This document shows, in pieces, positions 58,699 through 64,000 of a stretch of 64,000 nt of DNA (position 1 is the first letter of the stretch; each line of letters opens with the position of its first letter). A program made the position numbers and the translations under genes. The notes beneath the pieces were generated by a model. That model saw nothing but the letters and a program-made list of their open reading frames with translations. It ran no database searches and was not told the origin of the DNA. This stretch comes from Heterocephalus glaber (Eukaryota; Chordata; Mammalia; Rodentia; Bathyergidae): positions 14,322,241 to 14,386,240 of the forward strand of contig NW_004624781.1 of assembly GCF_000247695.1 (NCBI RefSeq), written 5' to 3'.

Positions 58699-59352
58699 AG
58701 CAACACTTCTACATCATTAGCGGGGAGATAAACTGGTACAAACACAATGGAATTAATATGGAGATTCCTCAAAGACTAACACTGGAAATTCCACTTGACC
58801 CAGCTCTTCCTCAACGAGCTAATGGCATCATAATACAGTGGTATATAGCTACCCATGTTTCCAGCAGCACAGCTCATAATAGCTAAATCTTGAAGCAGTC
58901 TACACATCCATCAACTGATGAGTAGATAAAGAAATGTGGTTTTTACACATAATGGAGTACTACTCTGCCATAAAGAGACATAAACTTGAGTCTTTTGTAG
59001 AAAAATGATCTTGAGAGCATAATGTTATGTGAAATAAATCAGACACACAAGCTTAAATACTGCATGGTTTGTCTTATATGAGAATCCCAAAGTATCAATA
59101 AGGAGCAAAATGAAAGACAGGTAAGAGGAAGAAAGGAGATCGATCTTTCTCAAATGGAAAGGGGATCAAGAGATTGGAAAAAGGAGGGAGGAAGGGAGGA
59201 CAAAGGATAAGGTGAAGAGAGAATTCAAATGTGTATGTAGATTGGCCCACCTCCCAGGGGAATGTGATCATTACAAACTGCGGACAATGACTAATACAAA
59301 TAAATACAAAAAATTAAAAATTAAAAAAAAAAAAAAGAACGAGGCCAATGCA

Positions 59353-60400
59353 AAACAAAAGGAAACTAGGTTGTGCTGTGATAGTCACGGCTGCTGCTCT
59401 GCTCTATTGTCCCAAAGAAAAGCCTTCTGTGCCCGAGTGTCTTGGGGCAAAGTCACACCCCCTGTCCGATGTGCCAGCTCAGAGGGCTCGGTGGCTGTCC
59501 ACACCAGCACTGACTCCAGCGGCTGGCACATTCATCCTCCACCCTACACTGGCCCAGACACCGTGGAGAGGGAGCCAGGGCTAACAACAGGGGCCCAGCA
59601 GCTCCCCAGGAAGAGTGTCTCCCATTCTCTGCAAGGCGAGGGAGCCCGTCCTGGGGGTGGTGCTGCCCGTTCCGTCCTCCAGGCAGATCTTGAGTCCGTT
59701 CTCCGTTCAGCCTCTGTCCTTCTATCTGCAGAGCTGCAGCCCCGTCCACACCTAGCCTGGAGCACCTGAGCTTCTCCACAGTGACAGTTGGCAGGGCATG
59801 TGGAGGGCCACCCCCCCTCCAGTGCCCCAGGGATCCCCAAATGACCCCGAAGAAAAACTGCTGGAAAATACCACGGAGCATGGACTCATTTTCACCATGT
59901 GGGGAACACGAACAGCCCGCTTTTCACAATCAGAAACCAAGAATGGAGCTCTGAGACCCACGTCTGGAGGGGCGGGAACCCCACATGCCAGCCAGGCTGG
60001 CCCCTTCCCTGGGCTGTTTGCAGCCTGCTTCTCCCTCCCCAGGGGGACCCAAGGGGCTGGCCCCTCACTCAGAGCCCTGCTGGCCCCAGGGCTGGTCGCC
60101 CTCAAGGGAGGTGTGGACTGGGCACTGCCAAGCGGCCACGAGTGCTCTGGGATTGCGTTGCACCTCCAGGGCTTGTGCTGGGCTTGGCAGTCATTCTCTC
60201 ACCTGCGGCCTGCGACTCCCCCGGGGGCCCTGTCTCCCCAGCCTGGGCTGCTCAAATGAAATCAGACTTCAAGGGTGGCCAGGTAGTGGAAGGCTCCCCA
60301 TGGTTCCAGCACCCAGAGCTGAGGGCCCTTTGGTTCTGAGCACGGAGGGTCCGTTCTGACTCTGTGTCACGCGGCCACACAATCTCTAGAAAGCCACAGC
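59353..60400. other. GC-rich unique stretch
   Basis: Overlapping frames of 140-185 codons on both strands, without domains or consistent exon signals. The 185-codon plus frame begins inside the L1 tail. No gene called. Confidence 0.4.
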
Positions 60401-60403
60401 CTT

Positions 60404-60775
60404 AGCAGGCACCGTGGCTCACGCCTGTCATCCCAGCACCTTGGGAGGCTGAGGCAGAAGATTCACAAGTCTGGTCCCAGCCTAGGAAACCTGGTGGTTT
60501 AGCAAGACTGCCTCAGAGTTTTGTTGTTGTTGTTGTTGTTGTTTTTAAAGGGCTAAGGACAAAGCGCAGTGTGCTGGCCGCAGGCAGGAACTTCTCTTTC
60601 CCCAGAGCTCACTGGGCCTGCATGTTTCTTTGTTCAGCATCTGTCTTCTCATCTAAAACTGTGCTGTCGCAAATCAGAGACACACAAGTGATTTTACACA
60701 TTACCGTGGCCACACTAAAAAAGCAAAAGTGTGTATAAGGCCCTGGGTTCAATCTCCATCATAGAAAAAAAAAGT
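60404..60775 (+). mobile_element. B1-ID composite SINE, interrupted
   Basis: B1 half 60,404-60,515 ('ggctcacgcctgtcatccca') with a (GTT)n linker at 60,521-60,543, then ID start 60,549-60,580 ('gggctaaggacaaagcgcag') and ID end 60,740-60,775 ('ccctgggttcaatctccatc', A9). About 160 bases of other sequence separate the ID halves. Confidence 0.55.
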
Positions 60776-60779
60776 AAAA

Positions 60780-61555
60780 GGAAACAGGGAAAGTCATTTT
60801 TAATATATTTCTTTTCCCCAGTATACCTGAAAGATGCATACCAGTGTCAAGAGCAGGACTTTTATATATTTTTTTCTTACTAAGTCTCAGGAACTCGCTG
60901 TGCATCTAACACAGAGAAGCCCAGTCCAGGTTCAGCCACATTTCCCGGGGCCATGGGCAGAAGGGATCGTGGCTGTACCCCCTGGGCTCACAGCTTACCA
61001 AGTAGGGGACAGAGCAGGTGCTCAGAGCAAACCCATTGCTGGAGAAGAGCAAAGTGTCACCACAGCCATGTATAGGTGTGCATGAGCAGGTGCAAGTGTG
61101 TAAGCCAGCATGGACCGAGACAGTTGGAGCTCAGGAGTAGAGCAACCGTGTCTGTCCCATCTCTGCCCTTTCCTCTGAGCCTTGGCTTTCTTTCCTGTAA
61201 AAATGGGGCTAGGTGCTTTCTCATTGCCTCAAGTGGCAGATGCCACCCTTCTGCCCTCCCTCCTGCCTCGTCCAGGAGAGAGTGTGGCCCTCCCTGGAGT
61301 GCCGAGCTTGTAACTGGCCCTCGCTCTGAACACTCCCACGTGAGAGTCCACAAGCCCAGTGCTTCCCACAACCCAGGCAGGCTCCTGTGCTGGGAGAAGC
61401 CAGCAGGGTGAGGGAGGAGCCCAGAGTGCACTCCTGTGTCCCCAAAGCAGGGAGCAGCAGTCCCTGCAGGCACCTCAAGGTGGCGCTGGCCAGGATCCAC
61501 ACTGGATGGGGTGCCTCAGTGGAAGAGTGGATCTGGATTTCCCCTGGGTGGGCAA
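60780..61555. other. Unique stretch with MIR trace
   Basis: 61,115-61,225 contains an antisense MIR pattern ('tgagccttggctttctttcc', 'tgtaaaaatggggctaggtg'). No gene recognised. Confidence 0.4.
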
Positions 61556-61558
61556 GCG

Positions 61559-61757
61559 CTCTCCCAGTAGATCTTGACTCTACTAGGTGGAGGCTCGGTC
61601 TCTTGCGGATCACATCCTGACTCTGCTGGGTAAGAGTTCCTTATCCTGAGGAGCAGACCCAGACTCCTTGCTGCGGTGGGGAGCTCATTTTCCTGAAGAA
61701 GAGATCCTGACGCACTCCTTGGAAGCTCTGTCTCCTGTGGATCACATCCTGATCCCG
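61559..61757. repeat. About 43-bp degenerate minisatellite
   Basis: Related units begin near 61,559, 61,601, 61,644, 61,691 and 61,733 (spacing 42-47). The clearest pair is gcggatcacatcctgac and gtggatcacatcctgat. It runs directly into the telomere-like array. Confidence 0.75.
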
Positions 61758-62515
61758 ACCTAACCCTAAACCTGACTCTAACCTTAACCCTAACCCTAAC
61801 CGTAACCCTCATGCCAGCCCTAACCCTAGCCCTAACAGGAGCCCAAGTGGAACCTAACACTAAACCTATCCTAACCCAAACACTGAACCTAATCATAACC
61901 TAGTGGAACTGTAGCTCTAGCTCTAGAACTCCACCTAGACATAGCCCTAGCCCAAGGCATAGCCTTAACCCTAATCCTAGCACTAGTTCTAATCCTATCC
62001 CTAACCCTAACCCTAACCCAATGTTAAAGCTAACCCTAATTCTAATCCTAACTCTAACCTGTGCCCTAGCCTGAGACCTAGCCCCTAACCCTGACTCTAA
62101 CCTAACCTTGGCCCTAATAGGAATCCTAGGCATGGCCCTAACTCTGGCCCTAAACCTACTCCTAACCATAGCACTCCCCCCAGCCCTAACCCTAACACAA
62201 ACCTTAACACTAAACCTAACCCTAGCCCTAATCCTACCCCTAAACCTAGTCCTACCGCTAACCCTAATCCTAAATGTGGCCATAAGTGCAGCCCTAGACT
62301 TAGACCTAGACGTAGTCCTATCCTGAACGCTCAATCAAAGTCTAACCCAACCCTAACCCTAAACCAAGCTATATTCCAGTGCTAGTCCCAGTGGTAACTT
62401 TAGCACTAGCTCTGAACCTAGTCCTAACATAGCCCTAGCCCTAACCATAACTCTACACTTAACCATGACCCAGACCCTAGCCCTAACCCTAAATTTAACC
62501 CTAAACTTAACTCTT
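61757..62515. repeat. Degenerate telomere-like (CCCTAA)n array, left part
   Basis: Mostly CCCTAA and variants (CCCTAG, TCTAAC, CCTAAT), with short perfect runs near 61,786 and 61,998. The valine/arginine and leucine/threonine repeat frames here are translation of the hexamer. Plus strand is C-rich. Confidence 0.93.
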
Positions 62516-62809
62516 TACAGACAAATTTCCTGTCAAGGCATAACACACATTGTCTTGAGTCCAGCAGCCAATGCGGTCCTTCCCAGCAGAAACCTCCTGA
62601 GCCTGGTCTTTATCAGCTTTCTGATCTTCTGAGCTCTGACCAGAATCTCCCATACAGAACAGCCTAAGGCGTTCAGCTCTACATTTTTCAGCCAGCATCT
62701 CCAAATCTTTCCTAACTCTTTCCCTTCCCACAAGCCATTTCCAAAGGCTCTTGAGCCACATGGCCAGGTAATGTCACAGAAATGACCCCACTTCTCCGGT
62801 GTCAAATTC
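62516..62809 (-). mobile_element. MaLR internal (gag-region) fragment
   Basis: Read on the minus strand, the sequence after the LTR fits the start of a MaLR internal region, including a 'gaagtggggtcatttctgtg' stretch just after the LTR and 'gagattctggtcagagctca' further in. A minus-strand frame (62,507-62,761) crosses it but ends at the array junction. It is a non-functional remnant. Confidence 0.65.
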
Positions 62810-63194
62810 TGTGTTAATTATTTTTCTCTCATTGCTGAGACAAAATACCAACACCCAAAGTAAAAGGGGAAAGGTTTATTTAGCTCAGTTTGTAGAGGTT
62901 TCAGTCCACAATTGGCTGGCTCCATGGTGGCTCCAGGGTGGCACATGGCAGAGGGGCAGCAGTTCACGGTGGACCAAAGGTAGCAAAGCAGCAAAGAACC
63001 TTAACAGTGTCTTTCTGCCCCTTTTATCTTATCCAGACTATGGAAATTAGGGCAGTGCCAACCCAATCAGTGGAGAGATTTAGTAATCACACTCTTAATC
63101 CAGCATCACAACACTCTAAATCCAGCCAACTCTGAAAAAGCCCTATGACCACAAGAGGCTTGGGGATGGGGGCATCTAGACACAAACCATGACA
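62810..63194 (-). mobile_element. MaLR-like LTR joined to internal fragment
   Basis: TG...CA bounded LTR of the family seen at 19.9, 30.2 and 55.4 kb, with AATAAA in 'gctaaataaacctttcccct' (minus strand). With 62,516-62,809 it makes a 5' LTR plus leader fragment. Its outer flanks (telomere-like array) show no target duplication. Confidence 0.8.
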
Positions 63195-63680
63195 CCTACC
63201 TTAACTCTAACCTCAGCAATATCCCCAGTGTAAGTCCATGCAGTAGCCCTAAACCTATTTGCAACCATAGCCCTAACTCTAGTGTTAGCCCTAACCTTAC
63301 TCCTAAACATAGCCCTAGACCAAGCCCTAACTCTATTGCTAACCCTAACCCTAATCCTAACCCTAACCCTAACTCTTCCCTAATCTTAACCTTAGCCATA
63401 GGCCTGGCCATACTCCTACCCCATCCCTAACCCAAGCCCAGCCCTAACTTTAACCTTAACACTAACCCTACCCCTGGTGGAAACCAAAATGCAACTCTAA
63501 CCCTAACACTAACCTAGTCCTAGCCCTAGCTGTAACCCTAGCAATACATCTAACCCTAAAACTAACCCAAACTAAAACCATAGCCTTAGACCTAGTTTAG
63601 CCCAAGTCCTAGACCTTACCCTAACACTAGCACTGGCTCTAAGCACAACACTAACCCTAAACCTGAACCTACTCCTTTCC
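63195..63680. repeat. Degenerate telomere-like (CCCTAA)n array, right part
   Basis: Same composition and orientation as the left part. The best run is near 63,340-63,373. Confidence 0.93.
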
Positions 63681-63710
63681 ACAGCTCAAACTCTGTGCTT
63701 GAGTGAAGCT

Positions 63711-64000
63711 CAGCCAGTCACAGCACCTGGAAGGAAGCTCCCCCGCCTCCATCCCAGGGTCCTAGGGCAGAGAAGGTGAGCTGGTCCCAGCACCCAGAAG
63801 GAAGTTCCCCACCTCCATCCCAGGCTCCTAGGGCAGTGAAGCTCAGTCGGTCCCAGCACTCGGAAGGAAGCTCCCCACCTCCATCCCAGGCTCCTAGGGC
63901 AGTGAAGCTCAGCCAGTCACAGCACCCAGAAGGAAGCTCCTATGCTGCCATCCCAAGCTCCTAGGGCACAGAAGGTGAGCCGCGTGGGCGCCAGAAGCAC
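63711..64000 (-). repeat. 66-bp GC-rich minisatellite, about 4 copies, inverted
   Basis: The marker 'agcacc/agcact' occurs at 63,722, 63,789, 63,855 and 63,921 (spacing 67, 66, 66). The unit is the reverse complement of that at 58,317-58,440. It continues to the window edge. Because 66 is a multiple of 3, a 22-residue repeat frame stays open, which does not show coding. Confidence 0.92.

Larger units (their letters stand above)
58317..59334 (+). mobile_element. Rearranged L1 insertion carrying 66-bp repeats
   Basis: 58,715-59,334 is an L1 3' end ('tggagattcctcaaagacta', 'tctacacatccatcaactga', 'taatggagtactactctgcc', 'gttatgtgaaataaatcaga', A-rich tail). The whole block from the minisatellite to the A-tail is flanked by an 18-bp direct repeat with one mismatch (58,299-58,316 aagaatgaggccaatgca; 59,335-59,352), which marks it as one retrotransposition unit. 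An ID lies within. Confidence 0.7.

Noticed and set aside
61473..61488. Second CTCF-like site (ctcaaggtggcgctgg)
   Set aside because: Two mismatches at informative core positions; too weak to list.
61516..62334. VRVR/LGLG-type repetitive proteins
   Set aside because: Direct translation of TTAGGG-like hexamers on the minus strand.
63776..63964. 22-residue repeat protein (SQHPEGSSPPPSQAPRAVKL)
   Set aside because: Follows from a 66-bp tandem repeat whose length is a multiple of three; no start context or exon signals, and the inverted copy is not open in the same way.
63711..64000. CRISPR-like or coding repeat array
   Set aside because: Units are contiguous with no spacers, in a mammalian genome; it is a minisatellite.

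Overview
This is nuclear DNA from a mammal, most likely a rodent outside the mouse/rat family. The evidence is the repeat content. There are about two dozen 7SL-derived B1 SINEs, many with the internal tandem duplication typical of rodent B1, and about twenty tRNA-derived ID-type SINEs. At least three SINEs are composites with a B1 half followed by an ID half (B1-dID type), a form reported from squirrels, dormice, beavers and hystricomorph rodents. A beaver- or kangaroo-rat-like (castorimorph) source fits, but the species cannot be proved from the sequence.

No complete protein-coding gene can be supported. The longest open frames cross the assembly gap, the CpG island, SINEs or telomere-like repeats. 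The window looks like intergenic or long-intron DNA dominated by layered transposon insertions.

Layout. 1-9.6 kb: two copies of one DNA transposon (one cut by the window edge), a 980-base gap (1,292-2,271), and an old L1 3' end holding a Tigger element that itself holds an ID SINE (4.4-5.8 kb). 9.6-34.8 kb: mostly unique DNA with scattered B1 copies, MIR/L2 fossils, a MER2 element split by a B1, an old L1 tail and MaLR-like solo LTRs, one with a perfect 5-bp target duplication. 34.85-36.4 kb: the only CpG island, with candidate splice donors on both strands, so a possible promoter (perhaps bidirectional); a candidate plus-strand exon lies at 36,744-36,905. 37-57 kb: more ID/B1/LTR/L1 material, including a decayed L1 with ORF2 remnants (43.9-45.8 kb), a Tigger-like element with recognisable termini (46.4 kb) and several short tandem repeats. 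57.1-58.3 kb: unique DNA with an exact CTCF-core match.

58.3-64 kb is the most unusual part. A 66-bp GC-rich minisatellite occurs at 58.3 kb and again, in the opposite orientation, at 63.7 kb. Between them lie an L1 tail, GC-rich DNA, a roughly 43-bp degenerate minisatellite and about 1.2 kb of degenerate telomere-like CCCTAA repeat interrupted by a MaLR retrovirus-like fragment. The CCCTAA orientation is wrong for a chromosome end on the right, so this is best read as an interstitial telomeric block with subtelomere-like flanks.
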